The position numbers and the translations under genes were made by a program. A stretch of DNA of 51,258 nt, taken from an uncultured Clostridia bacterium (GTDB lineage: Bacteria; Bacillota; Clostridia; TANB77; CAG-508). The stretch is from the NCBI GenBank assembly GCA_948875265.1, contig CAQRYF010000006.1, forward strand, positions 1 through 51,258, in the 5' to 3' direction. This document shows positions 1-8,921 of this stretch, piece after piece (position 1 is the stretch's first letter; each line of letters opens with the position of its first letter). The notes under the pieces are model-generated. The model had not been told where the DNA came from. It was given only the letters and a program-made list of their open reading frames with translations, and searched no databases.

Positions 1-187
1 ATGTAAATAAAAGAATAAGAATTATTAAATATACTTTAACTATATAAAGTAAGCTCGATTTTTTCGTAAATAAATTCACTTAAAAAACACAAATAAAATA
101 TAAATTGGAAACAATATCCATATAGTATATGAATATAATATAAATATAAAATTATAAACATCTTTTAAGATATCAGGGAGTGAAAAA

Positions 188-850
188 ATGAATAATAAAA
201 AACAAGTAAAGACAGATTTGATAAAAATGGAGAACTTTTTAGAGTATAATAAAAAAATCAAAGAAGGTGAGGATACTTTTAAAAAATTAATGTTTATTTA
301 TTCTATGGCTATAAAAGAATTAGAAACAAAATTAGAAATATTTAAAAGTGAGTTTAAGTTTTTATATAATTATGAATTGATTGATTATATCAATACAAGA
401 ATAAAGAATCCAAAAAGTATTATAAAAAAGATGGAACTTAAAGGATATGACTTAACATATAAAGAAATGATAGAACATATAAATGATATTGCTGGAATAC
501 GTATAGTATGCTTACTAAAAAAAGATATATTTTCAATAAGAGATTTGATACAAAAAATACCAGGTATAAATATTTTGAAACAAAAAGATTATATTACACA
601 TCCTAAAAAAAGTGGTTATTCAAGTTATCATTTAATAGTAGAGGTTCCAGTTACTTTGTCGCAAAATATTATTTATGTTAAAACTGAGATACAAATAAGA
701 ACTGTAGCTATGGATTTTTGGGCGAATTTAGAACATAAAATGAAATATAAGCCTGAAGGAGATATTGACAAAAAAGATTCTAAGGAATGGATTAATTGTG
801 CAAAAATGATAAATAAAATAGATAATAAGATGATGCTATTAAATAGATGA
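188..850 (+). CDS. Small alarmone synthetase, (p)ppGpp synthetase of the RelQ/YwaC type
   Basis: Predicted single-domain RelA/SpoT-type GTP pyrophosphokinase of 220 aa, which would transfer pyrophosphate from ATP to GDP/GTP to make (p)ppGpp in the cytoplasm. The synthetase motifs are visible in order: RIKNPKSI (71-78), NDIAGIRIVC (99-108), DYITHPKKSGYSSYH (134-148) and EIQIRTVAMDFWANLEHK (167-184). There is no HD hydrolase domain and no TGS/ACT tail, so it is a small alarmone synthetase rather than a long Rel; the length fits that class. The ATG at 188 is preceded by AGGGAGTG at 174-181. The 187 bp upstream are AT-rich and I see no gene or clear promoter in them. Which SAS subgroup (SasA or SasB) it belongs to cannot be decided by eye. 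Confidence 0.9.
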   Translation: MNNKKQVKTDLIKMENFLEYNKKIKEGEDTFKKLMFIYSMAIKELETKLEIFKSEFKFLYNYELIDYINTRIKNPKSIIKKMELKGYDLTYKEMIEHINDIAGIRIVCLLKKDIFSIRDLIQKIPGINILKQKDYITHPKKSGYSSYHLIVEVPVTLSQNIIYVKTEIQIRTVAMDFWANLEHKMKYKPEGDIDKKDSKEWINCAKMINKIDNKMMLLNR

Positions 851-959
851 GTTTTCAAAAAGTAATTATATGATATGAAATAGTGATTACATAAAACACA
901 AGAAAATTATACATTTAATATTATGTCGATATTGTGATAAAATTTAATATAAAAAAGTA

Positions 960-988
960 TTGATAAATTCTAACTAATAGTGTAAAAT
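960..988 (+). promoter_or_regulatory. Predicted sigma-A promoter
   Basis: TTGATA (960-965), a 17-bp spacer and TAAAAT (983-988). It lies in the 355-bp stretch between the alarmone synthetase and the LRR gene. Besides this promoter that stretch holds an 18-codon ORF and a hairpin terminator. It would drive a short transcript ending near 1164, or read on into the LRR gene. Confidence 0.5.
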
Positions 989-1023
989 AAAAAAAGTAAA
1001 AAGTAAAAAAAGAGGTATTTAAA

Positions 1024-1080
1024 GTGCAAAAGATAAATGAGGCTATAAACCTTGAGACTGTAGAGAGAGCTATAGTTTAA
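1024..1080 (+). CDS. Possible 18-aa leader peptide or gene remnant
   Basis: A GTG-started 18-codon ORF (begins MQKINEAINL) ending TAA at 1078-1080. AGAGGT at 1011-1016 lies about 8 nt before the start, a promoter lies at 960-988, and a strong terminator-like hairpin begins 32 nt after the stop. The order promoter, mini-ORF, hairpin, structural gene resembles an attenuator leader. However, the peptide has no run of one amino acid that would suggest what it senses. It could also be the remains of a lost gene. I recognise no homologue. Confidence 0.25.
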   Translation: MQKINEAINLETVERAIV

Positions 1081-1112
1081 AGGAAAGAAAAAAGAAGAAA
1101 ATCAAAAATATA

Positions 1113-1164
1113 AAAGCAAAATTAGCAACCTATAAAAATATAGGCTGTTAGTTTTGCTTTTTTT
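1113..1164 (+). terminator. Rho-independent terminator or attenuator hairpin
   Basis: A long stem of about 22 bp with G-U wobbles and one mismatch (left arm from 1113, loop near 1135-1138, right arm to 1160) followed by seven T (1158-1164). It sits 27 bp upstream of the LRR gene's ribosome binding site, so it could end the upstream transcript or control read-through. Confidence 0.7.
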
Positions 1165-1205
1165 GCATTTTAATACCTAAAGAAAATTAAAGGAGGAATA
1201 TTTAA

Positions 1206-2129
1206 ATGAAGAAAAACAGAGAAACTAACAAAGGTATAACATTAATCGCATTAGTAATAACAATTATTGTACTTTTAATATTAGCAGGTGTGTCAATTTC
1301 AATGCTAACAGGAGAAAATGGAATATTAAAACAAGCAAATACTGCAAAGGAGGAAAATAGAAAGAGTGAACTTAAAGAAGAAGGAAAATTAGATATGAAT
1401 GATACTTATATACAAACACAACAAGTAGAAGCATATGAAATATCTAGTACTGATGAAGATTTTTCTGATTGGGCAACTGATGGAAATGGAGCAATAACAG
1501 CATATAATGGGAGTTTAACAGAAGTTGTTATACCATCTAAAATAGGGGATGAAAAAATAACAACAGTTGGAAAATCAGGAAATATATTTGGAGATAATAA
1601 AAGTAATATAACAAAAGTAGTTATGTCTAAAGGAATTACAGCTATTAACGACTCAACGTTCTCTAGGTGTAATAATTTAGTAAAGGTTATAATTCCAAAT
1701 ACTGTTACATCAATAGGTTATTTTGCTTTTGATAATACTAATATATTAAGTATTATAATACCTGATGGAGTTACTAAACTTGATAGTATGGTATTATCAT
1801 ACTGTTCTAAATTAATGGAAATAAAATTACCTAAAAATTTAACTGAACTAGCTGGAAATAATTTTATTAATAGTGGATTTTATGAATTGAAAATTCCTAA
1901 TAAAGTTGAAAAGTTAGGATCTTGTGTTATATGGGATTGTCCTAATGTAGAAGAAGTTTATATACCTGCATCTGTTGAGACAATGTCAGGGGCAGCTATA
2001 GGAAATTGCCCTAATTTAAAGAAGGTATATTGCGAAATACAAGAAGATGAAGTACCAGAAGGATGGAATGCCAGTTGGTTGCTCAATTGTCCAAATGTAG
2101 AAATAGTATGGGGATATACAGGAATATAA
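1206..2129 (+). CDS. Surface protein with pilin-like N-terminus and BspA-type leucine-rich repeats
   Basis: 307 aa. The N-terminus has a short basic leader, then KGITLIALVITIIVLLILAG (15-34), like the type IV prepilin cleavage/methylation segment: G16 before a hydrophobic helix, with T18 rather than the usual Glu at +5. The TGENGILKQA stretch after the helix is typical of clostridial proteins with this N-terminus. From about residue 90 to the end it carries LRR_5/BspA-like repeats (for example KVIIPNTVTSIGYFAF), a fold linked to surface binding in gut and oral bacteria. AGGAGG at 1191-1196 fixes the ATG. No prepilin peptidase or pilus assembly gene is in the window. The ligand is unknown. Confidence 0.75.
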   Translation: MKKNRETNKGITLIALVITIIVLLILAGVSISMLTGENGILKQANTAKEENRKSELKEEGKLDMNDTYIQTQQVEAYEISSTDEDFSDWATDGNGAITAYNGSLTEVVIPSKIGDEKITTVGKSGNIFGDNKSNITKVVMSKGITAINDSTFSRCNNLVKVIIPNTVTSIGYFAFDNTNILSIIIPDGVTKLDSMVLSYCSKLMEIKLPKNLTELAGNNFINSGFYELKIPNKVEKLGSCVIWDCPNVEEVYIPASVETMSGAAIGNCPNLKKVYCEIQEDEVPEGWNASWLLNCPNVEIVWGYTGI

Positions 2130-2182
2130 TAAGTGAGACCTAACTTTTTTTGCTATGTTATAGTTTAACTACAATAATTTTG

Positions 2183-2222
2183 AAAAATGTCAAAAAAGTA
2201 TATTACTTTTTGGCATTTTTTT
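2183..2222 (+). terminator. Rho-independent terminator after the LRR gene
   Basis: The left arm starting AAAAATGTC (2183) pairs with the right arm ending GGCATTTTT; the loop is about four bases and a T-run extends to 2222. Confidence 0.85.
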
Positions 2223-2250
2223 GAATTAAAAGGAAGGATTTATGTAAAAT
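2221..2250 (+). promoter_or_regulatory. Predicted promoter of the dnaG-rpoD operon
   Basis: TTGAAT (2221-2226), an 18-bp spacer and TAAAAT (2245-2250), starting in the tail of the preceding terminator. Just downstream is CGTCGAA (2252-2258), one base off the Spo0A box core TGTCGAA, inside a weak inverted repeat ATACGT/ACGTAT. Sporulation control is possible but not shown. Confidence 0.45.
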
Positions 2251-2311
2251 ACGTCGAATAATATAAGTACGTATATTTATTTGAAAAAAATTGAAAGAAA
2301 GTGAGGAAGAG

Positions 2312-4097
2312 ATGCCACGATATAGTGATGAAATCATCGATGAAGTAAGACAAACAAATGATATAGTAGATATAATTTCACAATATGTTCGTTTAAAAAG
2401 AAGTGGAAGAAACTTTTTTGGTTTATGTCCATTTCATAATGAAAAATCGCCCTCTTTTTCAGTTTCACCAGATAAACAAATATTTCACTGTTTTGGATGT
2501 GGAGTAGGAGGAAATGTATTTACATTTTTAACTAAGATAGAGGGAATTAGCTTTGTAGAAGCAGTTCAAACGTTGGCAGAAAGATCAAATATACAATTAC
2601 CAACATTAGAAAATAATGCAGATTCAGCAAAAGAAGAATTAAAAGCAAAAGTATTTAAAGTAAACGAATTTGCAGCAAAATATTATCACGAAAATTTGTA
2701 CAAGCCAGAATCAAAAATTGCACAAGAATATATAAAACAAAGAAAATTAACGAATGAAACATTAAAGTCTTTCCAAATTGGCTTTTCAGGAAAATTTGAT
2801 GAATTGTATAAAGAATTGAAAGCTCAAGGATTTGCAGATTTAGAGATTTTAGAGTCAGGTTTAGTAAATAAAAATGACAATGGTAGATATATAGACAGAT
2901 ATAGAAATAGGCTAATGTTTCCGATATGTGATGTTAGAGGAAGAGTAATAGCTTTTGGGGGAAGAGTTTTAGATGATTCAAAGCCAAAATATATTAATTC
3001 TCCTGAAAATGTTGTATATAGTAAAGGAAGAAATTTATTTGGTCTAAATGTTGCTAAAAAAGGAGATATAAGAAAAAGAATACTAATAGTAGAAGGATAT
3101 ATGGATGTAATATCTCTTCATCAAAGAGGAATAACTAATGTAGTAGCACCACTTCGGAACAGCATTAACACAGCAACAAGGATGGTTACTTAGAAAAAAT
3201 TCAGAACAAATAATCTTAAGTTTTGATTCAGATGAAGCAGGACTTACTGCAAAGATGAGAGCTTTAGATATATTGCAAAATATGGGATGTGACTTAAGAA
3301 TTTTACAAATGGAAGGTGCAAAAGACCCTGATGAATATATTATAAAATATGGAAATGCAAGATTTAAAAATCTTATAGACAAAGCACTTTCTGTAATAGA
3401 GTTTAAGGTAAAAGTGTTGAAGCGAAATTTAGATTTAAATAATACTAATGATAAAATAAAATTTTTAAATGAAATAGCGAAATTAATATCTAAAGTTGAT
3501 AATACTATTGAAAGAGAAGTTTATATAGAAAAAATCTCAAAAGAATATGAAATTTCAAAAGAGGCTATATATGCAGAAGTTAATAAACTGACATATGTAG
3601 GAGCAAAAGGAGAAAAGGTTTTAGAAAAATCAAAACCAGTAGTACAATATCAAAAGATAGAAAAAGTAGAAGTATCTAAAGCGATTAAAAAGAGAGAAAA
3701 TACAGTATTATCTATTTTGTTAATGGGAGACCTAAATATTTTTCAAATTATAAAACAAAACATAGAAATTAAAGACTTTAAAGATGAATTAAATCAACAA
3801 ATTGCAAAAAAGCTGTATGAAGAATTTGAAAAAGGAAATAGTAATATAAATGGAATATTGGATAATTTAGTAGAGGAAGAACAAAATCACATAACTGCGA
3901 TTTTAGCAGAGGATTATGGAATTGAAGATGTTGAAAAAGCAATTGATGATATTATGCAATCTTATGAAAAAGACAAACTAACTCAAAGAAAGTTTGAAAT
4001 CGTAGAATTAATTGAGACTAATATAGATGAAAATCAGAAAAGAGAATTGGGAAAAGAACTAAGTGAAATTATTATAAGATTGGCAAAGATTAAGTAA
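2312..4097 (+). CDS. dnaG: DNA primase DnaG, read through a +1 recoding site
   Basis: Replicative primase that makes RNA primers on the lagging strand with the replicative helicase. The N-terminal zinc finger is clear (C39, H42, C60, C63 around CPFHNEKSPSF). The TOPRIM core follows, with IVEGYMDV (E261) and SFDSDEAG (D305, D307), then a helicase-binding C-terminal part. The reading frame breaks at codon 282, an in-frame CGG (3155-3157). Skipping the C gives LGTALTQQQGW, the family-typical sequence, and a total of 594 aa, close to the B. subtilis primase. Without the shift the product stops at about 290 aa inside the TOPRIM domain. ATG 2312 is chosen because GAGG lies 5 nt before it; an upstream in-frame TTG at 2291 is less likely. 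It forms an operon with rpoD. Confidence 0.93.
3155..3158 (+). other. CGGA +1 recoding site in dnaG
   Basis: Frame 0 reads CCA CTT CGG AAC AGC and soon stops. Dropping the C at 3155 reads CTT GGA ACA GCA, giving PLGTAL as expected for DnaG. It has the same form as the sites at 13597, 28146 and 49281. Confidence 0.8.
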
Positions 4098-4144
4098 TAT
4101 TTTTAAGTTTAAAATAAAAAAATTGGGAAGGAATGAGATATATA

Positions 4145-5434
4145 ATGGCAAAGAAAAAAGAAGATGTCGAAAAAGTGGAAGAAATAAAAGAGAAAAAGAA
4201 AAGTAGTAAAGTGACAGAAAATATAGAAAATGAAGAAGTAAAAAATGAAAAAATGGAAAAGGCAAGAAGAGCAACAAAGAAGAAGGCAGAAAAGAAAAAA
4301 GCCGAAAAAGAAGAAAATAATAAAACTCAGGAAGAAATTGAAGAAGGCGACAAATTAAAATCAGAAAAAGTTAATAGTATATTAAAGAAAGCAAAAGAAA
4401 AAGGACAAATAACATATGGTGACTTAGCAGCAGAATTAGATGATGTGAACCCAGAACAAATTGATAAAGTATTTGATGCTTTTGAAGAATTAGGTGTGGA
4501 TTTATTAACTGATGATATAGAGGATGAAGAACCAGATATAGAAGATTTAAAAGAAGTTGAAGACTTAAAATTAGATGAAATTACAGAAACTACATATGAA
4601 GGTATAAATGTAGATGATCCAGTAAGAATGTATCTAAGAGAAATAGGAAGAATACCACTTTTAACATTTGAACAAGAGTTAGATTTAGCTAAAAAAATAT
4701 TAGATGGAGATGAAGAAGCAAAAAAACAATTAGCTGAATCAAACTTGAGATTAGTTGTAAGTATTGCTAAAAAATATGTAGGAAGAGGCATGTTATTCTT
4801 GGATTTAATTCAAGAAGGAAATATGGGACTAATAAAAGCTGTAGAGAAATTTGACTATACAAAAGGATTTAAATTTAGTACGTATGCAACATGGTGGATA
4901 AGACAAGCAATAACAAGAGCAATTGCAGACCAAGCAAGAACTATTAGAATTCCAGTTCATATGGTAGAAACAATTAATAAATTGATAAGAACATCAAGAC
5001 ATCTTTTACAACAATTAGGTAGAGAGCCAAGCCCTGAAGAAATTGCAGCAGAAATGGAAATTCCTGTTGAAAAAGTAATGGAAATACAAAAAATAGCACA
5101 AGATCCAGTATCTTTAGAAACACCTATAGGAGAAGAGGATGATAGCCATTTAGGTGATTTTATTCAAGATGATGATAGCCCTGCACCACATGATTCAGCA
5201 GCCTATACATTATTAAAGGAACAGCTAGAAGAGGTTATGAATACATTAACTCCAAGAGAAGCTAAAGTTTTGAAATTAAGATTTGGACTAGAGGATGGTA
5301 AAGCAAGAACATTAGAAGAAGTTGGAAGAGAATTTGAAGTAACTCGTGAAAGAATAAGACAAATTGAAGCAAAAGCCTTAAGAAAATTAAGACATCCAAG
5401 CAGAAGTAAAAAATTGAGAGATTATATGGGATAA
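4145..5434 (+). CDS. rpoD: Principal RNA polymerase sigma factor RpoD (SigA)
   Basis: Housekeeping sigma-70 factor. It has a lysine/glutamate-rich N-terminus of about 70 aa, a region 1.1-like segment (about 70-125), and region 1.2 starting near DDPVRMYLREIG. Region 2 follows (SNLRLVVSIAKKYVGRGM, then FKFSTYATWWIRQAI, including the -10-binding helix), then region 3 and region 4.2 (the helix-turn-helix EEVGREFEVTRERIRQIEAK). The ATG at 4145 gives the usual MAKKK start; an in-frame ATG at 4133 lies almost on top of GGGAAGG (4125-4131) and is less likely. It begins 47 bp after dnaG, the usual Firmicutes macromolecular-synthesis operon. The highly charged N-terminal tail is longer than in B. subtilis SigA. 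Confidence 0.97.
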   Translation: MAKKKEDVEKVEEIKEKKKSSKVTENIENEEVKNEKMEKARRATKKKAEKKKAEKEENNKTQEEIEEGDKLKSEKVNSILKKAKEKGQITYGDLAAELDDVNPEQIDKVFDAFEELGVDLLTDDIEDEEPDIEDLKEVEDLKLDEITETTYEGINVDDPVRMYLREIGRIPLLTFEQELDLAKKILDGDEEAKKQLAESNLRLVVSIAKKYVGRGMLFLDLIQEGNMGLIKAVEKFDYTKGFKFSTYATWWIRQAITRAIADQARTIRIPVHMVETINKLIRTSRHLLQQLGREPSPEEIAAEMEIPVEKVMEIQKIAQDPVSLETPIGEEDDSHLGDFIQDDDSPAPHDSAAYTLLKEQLEEVMNTLTPREAKVLKLRFGLEDGKARTLEEVGREFEVTRERIRQIEAKALRKLRHPSRSKKLRDYMG

Positions 5435-5453
5435 TAAAAAACGGAGGAAGAAA

Positions 5454-6521
5454 ATGAATCAAATTATTGATTTTATTGAAAATATTACAACAGCACAAAT
5501 AATTGATATATGGATTGCTATAGGAATAATTATATTCTTTAGAATTTTTAGCTCTGGTATTTCATATATAATTATTAGAATGTTTAAAATCAAATCAAGA
5601 AATAAGAAGAAAATAAAAGAAAGTGCTTTTTATAATCCATTAAGAGTATTTTTCATAATTTTAGGATTTTATTTAGCAATATTATTTTTACAAACACCAT
5701 TGAATTTAAGTAAGGAGATAATGGATGTAGTAACTAAAATCTTTAAAATAGTAAGTACATTAGCATTTGCTAAAGGGATAGCAGAAAGCTTTACTCCTAA
5801 GTCATCTTTAGTTAAAAAAATGAAAGATAGAACTAATAAAGATGTAGAAGATTCTATGTTTGACTTTATGCTAAAAATTATAAGAGCAATTATATATATA
5901 ATTGCTGGATTTATAGTTGTAACAGAACTTGGGTTTAATCTAAATGGACTAGTAGCAGGACTTGGAATTGGTGGTGTTATTGTAACACTTGCTGCACAAG
6001 ATACAGCAAAAAATTTATTTGGAGGATTAGTAATCTTTTTGGATAAGCCATTTGTTGTTGGAGATTGGATTGAAATGCCACCTTTTGAAGGAACTGTAGA
6101 AGATATAACTTTTAGAAGTACTAGAATTAGAACTTTTGAAAACTCATTAGTCAATATACCAAATTCTATAATCTCTAATTCTTCAATTATCAATTGGAGC
6201 AAAATGGAAAAAAGAAGATATAAAACAAATTTATGTATTCAAATAGATACACCATTAGAAAAACTAGAAAGATTTAAATTAAAAATACAAGAAATGTTGC
6301 AAGAAAAAGAGGGAATCTTAGATGATTCTATTATTGTAAAATTTGATACTATAGCAGACAATGGAATAAACATATTAATATGTAGTTATACTGATTCAGT
6401 AGATTATACAAGTTATATAACTGAAAGAGAGAATATAAATTATAAAATAATGAAAATATTAAGAGAAGAAAATATTGAATTAGTTTATGACACTAAAACT
6501 GTGTATGTAAAAAATTCATAA
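5454..6521 (+). CDS. Small-conductance mechanosensitive ion channel, MscS family
   Basis: 355 aa. Predicted transmembrane helices lie near residues 10-35, 60-80, 85-105 and 140-162. They are followed by the glycine/alanine-rich pore helix GLGIGGVIVTLAAQDTAKN and the beta domain (VVGDWIEM, PNSIISNSSIINW), which are MscS signatures. Such channels open under membrane tension to release solutes in hypo-osmotic shock. It starts 19 bp after rpoD with its own GGAGG, so it is probably the last gene of the dnaG-rpoD unit; a terminator follows. The C-terminal cytoplasmic domain looks complete. Confidence 0.92.
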   Translation: MNQIIDFIENITTAQIIDIWIAIGIIIFFRIFSSGISYIIIRMFKIKSRNKKKIKESAFYNPLRVFFIILGFYLAILFLQTPLNLSKEIMDVVTKIFKIVSTLAFAKGIAESFTPKSSLVKKMKDRTNKDVEDSMFDFMLKIIRAIIYIIAGFIVVTELGFNLNGLVAGLGIGGVIVTLAAQDTAKNLFGGLVIFLDKPFVVGDWIEMPPFEGTVEDITFRSTRIRTFENSLVNIPNSIISNSSIINWSKMEKRRYKTNLCIQIDTPLEKLERFKLKIQEMLQEKEGILDDSIIVKFDTIADNGINILICSYTDSVDYTSYITERENINYKIMKILREENIELVYDTKTVYVKNS

Positions 6522-6532
6522 TAGTATAATAT

Positions 6533-6570
6533 AAAAATGTTGGTAGATAATATCGGCATTTTTTATTTTT
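6533..6570 (+). terminator. Rho-independent terminator after the MscS gene
   Basis: The stem AAAAATGTTG/CGGCATTTTT includes G-U pairs and has a loop of about nine bases, followed by T-rich sequence to 6570. It ends the dnaG-rpoD-mscS unit. Confidence 0.75.
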
Positions 6571-6583
6571 CTAATTCACAATA

Positions 6584-6613
6584 TAGACATAATTACTAGT
6601 TATAATGTATAAT
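6584..6613 (+). promoter_or_regulatory. Candidate promoter for the two-component operon
   Basis: TAGACA (6584-6589), an 18-bp spacer and TATAAT (6608-6613). A second TATAAT at 6601-6606 has no -35 at the usual distance. Transcription would start just ahead of the ribosome binding site at 6626. Confidence 0.4.
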
Positions 6614-6639
6614 AAAAGAAATTTGTAGGAGTGATAAAA

Positions 6640-7317
6640 ATGGTTAATAATTGTATTCTAATAGTAGATGATGAGGCAAGGATGAGAAAATTGATAAAAG
6701 ACTTTTTGACAGCAAAAGGATATAGCATTTTGGAAGCTGAAGATGGTGAGCAAGCAATAGAAATGTTTGAAAAAAATAAAAATAAAATTAGCCTTATATT
6801 ATTAGATGTTATGATGCCAAAGTTAGATGGATGGTCTGTGTTAAGACAAATTAGACAAGAGTCAAAAATTCCAATAATAATGTTAACAGCAAGAGGGGAA
6901 GAACAAGATGAATTATTTGGATTTGAACTTGGAGTAGATGAATATATTTCAAAACCATTTAGTCCGAAAATATTAGTAGCTAGAGTAGAAGCAATTTTGA
7001 AGAGAACAACTAAAGATACAACAGAAATAAGAAATTATGCTGGAGTAGAAATAGATAAAGATGGTAGAACAGTAAAAGTAGATGGAAAGACAATTGAACT
7101 TAGTTTAAGAGAGTATGAACTATTAACTTATTTGGTAGAAAATGAAAATATTGCTTTATCAAGAGATAAGATTTTAAATAATGTATGGAATTATGATTAT
7201 TATGGAGATTCAAGAACAATAGATAGTCATGTGAAAAAAATAAGACATAAACTAGGAAAAAAAGGAAAGTACATAAAAACAGTAAGAGGTATAGGATACA
7301 AGTTTGAAGTAAAATAA
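6640..7317 (+). CDS. OmpR/PhoB-family response regulator
   Basis: 225 aa. The receiver domain carries the acidic pair D10/D11, phospho-acceptor D56 (LLDVMMP), T83 and K105 (SKPFSPK). From about residue 128 it has a winged-helix DNA-binding domain with LSLREYELLTYLVEN and the recognition part SRTIDSHVKKIRHKLG. The ATG at 6640 is preferred because TAGGAG lies 6 nt ahead; a GTG at 6631 overlaps that site. It starts 17 bp before the kinase gene, so the two are a cognate pair. The signal and targets cannot be read from sequence. Confidence 0.95.
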   Translation: MVNNCILIVDDEARMRKLIKDFLTAKGYSILEAEDGEQAIEMFEKNKNKISLILLDVMMPKLDGWSVLRQIRQESKIPIIMLTARGEEQDELFGFELGVDEYISKPFSPKILVARVEAILKRTTKDTTEIRNYAGVEIDKDGRTVKVDGKTIELSLREYELLTYLVENENIALSRDKILNNVWNYDYYGDSRTIDSHVKKIRHKLGKKGKYIKTVRGIGYKFEVK

Positions 7318-7334
7318 GAGGAGAAAAAGTATAA

Positions 7335-8834
7335 ATGAATAAAATAAGAAATGCTTTAAAATCTGTTAGAGTAAAGCTTTTTATAACATTGTCTTTAGTA
7401 ATATTGTTAATTATAATATTTTTAATATTAGTAAATAATTTTGTATTTGGACAATTTTATTTATATAGTAAAACAAAAGCTTTAAGATCAGTGTATAAAG
7501 TAGTAAATAATTATTATAATAGTATGCAAGATGTTGATATAGAATATCAATTAGAAAGAATAGCAATAAAAAATAACTTTGATATAGTAGTCAAAAACGA
7601 ACAAAATGTAAATGTGTATACATCCAATAGAGATTTTTTTTCTACTTTAGGACAAATGAATGAATTAAGCAGCAGGTTTTATACAGACGAAGGAAAAGTA
7701 ATAGAAAAAGGAAATACATTTACAATAAAGAAAATGAAAGATAATAAAATTGGTGTTACATTTGTAGTATTATCTGCGAAATTAGATAATGGATACTTAT
7801 TATATATTCGTATACCAATTACAACAATAGAAGAAAGTGTTAAAATTTCAAATAACTTCCTATACTTAATGGCTGGTATCACAATTTTAATAGCCGCAGT
7901 TATTGTTTCATATGTATCTAGGAAATTTACAGATCCGATTTTAGAACTAAATGACATTGCAAAAAATATGTCCCATCTAGATTTTAGTCATAAATATAAA
8001 ATTACAAATGCAGATGATGAAATTAATAATTTGGGAAAAAGTATTAACATTATGTCAGATAAATTAGAGAAAACAATAAAACAATTAAGAAATACTAATA
8101 TAGAACTGGAAAAAGATATAGAAGAAAAATCAAAAATTGATGAAATGAGAAAAAGCTTTATATCAGATGTATCACATGAATTAAAAACTCCAATAGCCTT
8201 AATACAAGGATATAGTGAAGGATTATTAGAAAATGTTAATTCAGATAAAGAAAGCAGAAGATTTTATGCAGAGGTAATATTAGATGAAACAAATAAAATG
8301 GATAAACTAGTAAAACAACTATTAGAGCTTATGAAACTAGAATATGGAAAAAGAGAATTTAATGATACAAAATTTAATATAGTAGAATTAGAAAAAGAAG
8401 TAATAAGAAAATCAAAAGTAATACTAGAAGAAGAAAAAATAGAAATTAAATTTAATCAGACCGAAGAAATAAATGTATATGCAGACGATTTTTACATAGA
8501 ACAAGTAATCACAAACTATATAACAAACGCAATAAAACATGTAAAAGAAGTTAATGGTCAAAAAATAATAAAAATAGAAAATATAGTGAACATAGATAAA
8601 AATAAAGTAAGGATAAAAATTTTTAATACAGGAGATAAAATAAAAGAAGAAAATATTGCACGTATATGGAATAGATTTTATAAAGTAGATGAATCAAGAA
8701 ATAGAGAAAACGGAGGAACAGGAATAGGACTTTCATTTGTAAAAGCTATAATGAGCAACTACGAAAATAACTATGGAGTTGTAAACAAAGAAAATGGAGT
8801 AGAATTCTATTTTGAATTAGACCTAAAAATATAA
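7335..8834 (+). CDS. Membrane sensor histidine kinase
   Basis: 499 aa. TM1 (about 13-36), an extracellular sensor loop of about 135 aa with PDC-like spacing, TM2 (174-195) and a HAMP linker (196-250). The HisKA domain has the H-box SDVSHELKTPIALIQGYSEG (phospho-acceptor H281). The ATPase domain has an N-box (NYITNAIKHV) and G-box GGTGIGLSFVKAI. It autophosphorylates and passes phosphate to the regulator encoded 17 bp upstream. AGAGGAG precedes the ATG. The transposase element begins just 15 bp after the stop codon, so the natural terminator of this operon may have been displaced; the palindromic left end of the element may serve instead. Confidence 0.95.
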   Translation: MNKIRNALKSVRVKLFITLSLVILLIIIFLILVNNFVFGQFYLYSKTKALRSVYKVVNNYYNSMQDVDIEYQLERIAIKNNFDIVVKNEQNVNVYTSNRDFFSTLGQMNELSSRFYTDEGKVIEKGNTFTIKKMKDNKIGVTFVVLSAKLDNGYLLYIRIPITTIEESVKISNNFLYLMAGITILIAAVIVSYVSRKFTDPILELNDIAKNMSHLDFSHKYKITNADDEINNLGKSINIMSDKLEKTIKQLRNTNIELEKDIEEKSKIDEMRKSFISDVSHELKTPIALIQGYSEGLLENVNSDKESRRFYAEVILDETNKMDKLVKQLLELMKLEYGKREFNDTKFNIVELEKEVIRKSKVILEEEKIEIKFNQTEEINVYADDFYIEQVITNYITNAIKHVKEVNGQKIIKIENIVNIDKNKVRIKIFNTGDKIKEENIARIWNRFYKVDESRNRENGGTGIGLSFVKAIMSNYENNYGVVNKENGVEFYFELDLKI

Positions 8835-8848
8835 TTCCGATTTTGAGC

Positions 8849-8896
8849 TTCCCACTTTAAGATTCCCATTTTGGGGTCGGGTCTTAAAGTGGGAAT
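8849..8896 (+). repeat. Left end of the transposase element: nested palindromes
   Basis: The core at 8862-8896 contains GGGGTCGGGTC. In addition, a perfect 14-bp inverted repeat (8849-8862 with 8882-8895, TTCCCACTTTAAGA/TCTTAAAGTGGGAA) folds over the core. The left end can therefore form a second, longer hairpin that the right end lacks. Confidence 0.85.
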
Positions 8897-8921
8897 TTTG
8901 ATAAGGAAATATGTAATAAGG

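Noticed and set aside
1..187. 3' end of an upstream gene or a small minus-strand gene
   Set aside because: Very AT-rich with stops in all frames on the plus strand; the minus-strand frame is hydrophobic low-complexity with no ribosome binding site.
3083..3382. Open minus-strand frame across the dnaG break
   Set aside because: Shadow of dnaG; no ribosome binding site or recognisable protein.
2291..4097. dnaG as a decayed pseudogene
   Set aside because: Both halves keep all motifs, there is only one break, and the same kind of break occurs in three other genes. Recoding explains it better than decay.
8835..8900. Ordinary rho-independent terminator of the kinase gene
   Set aside because: The hairpin lacks a proper T-run, and its core is repeated in inverted form at the other side of the transposase, so it is primarily the element end.
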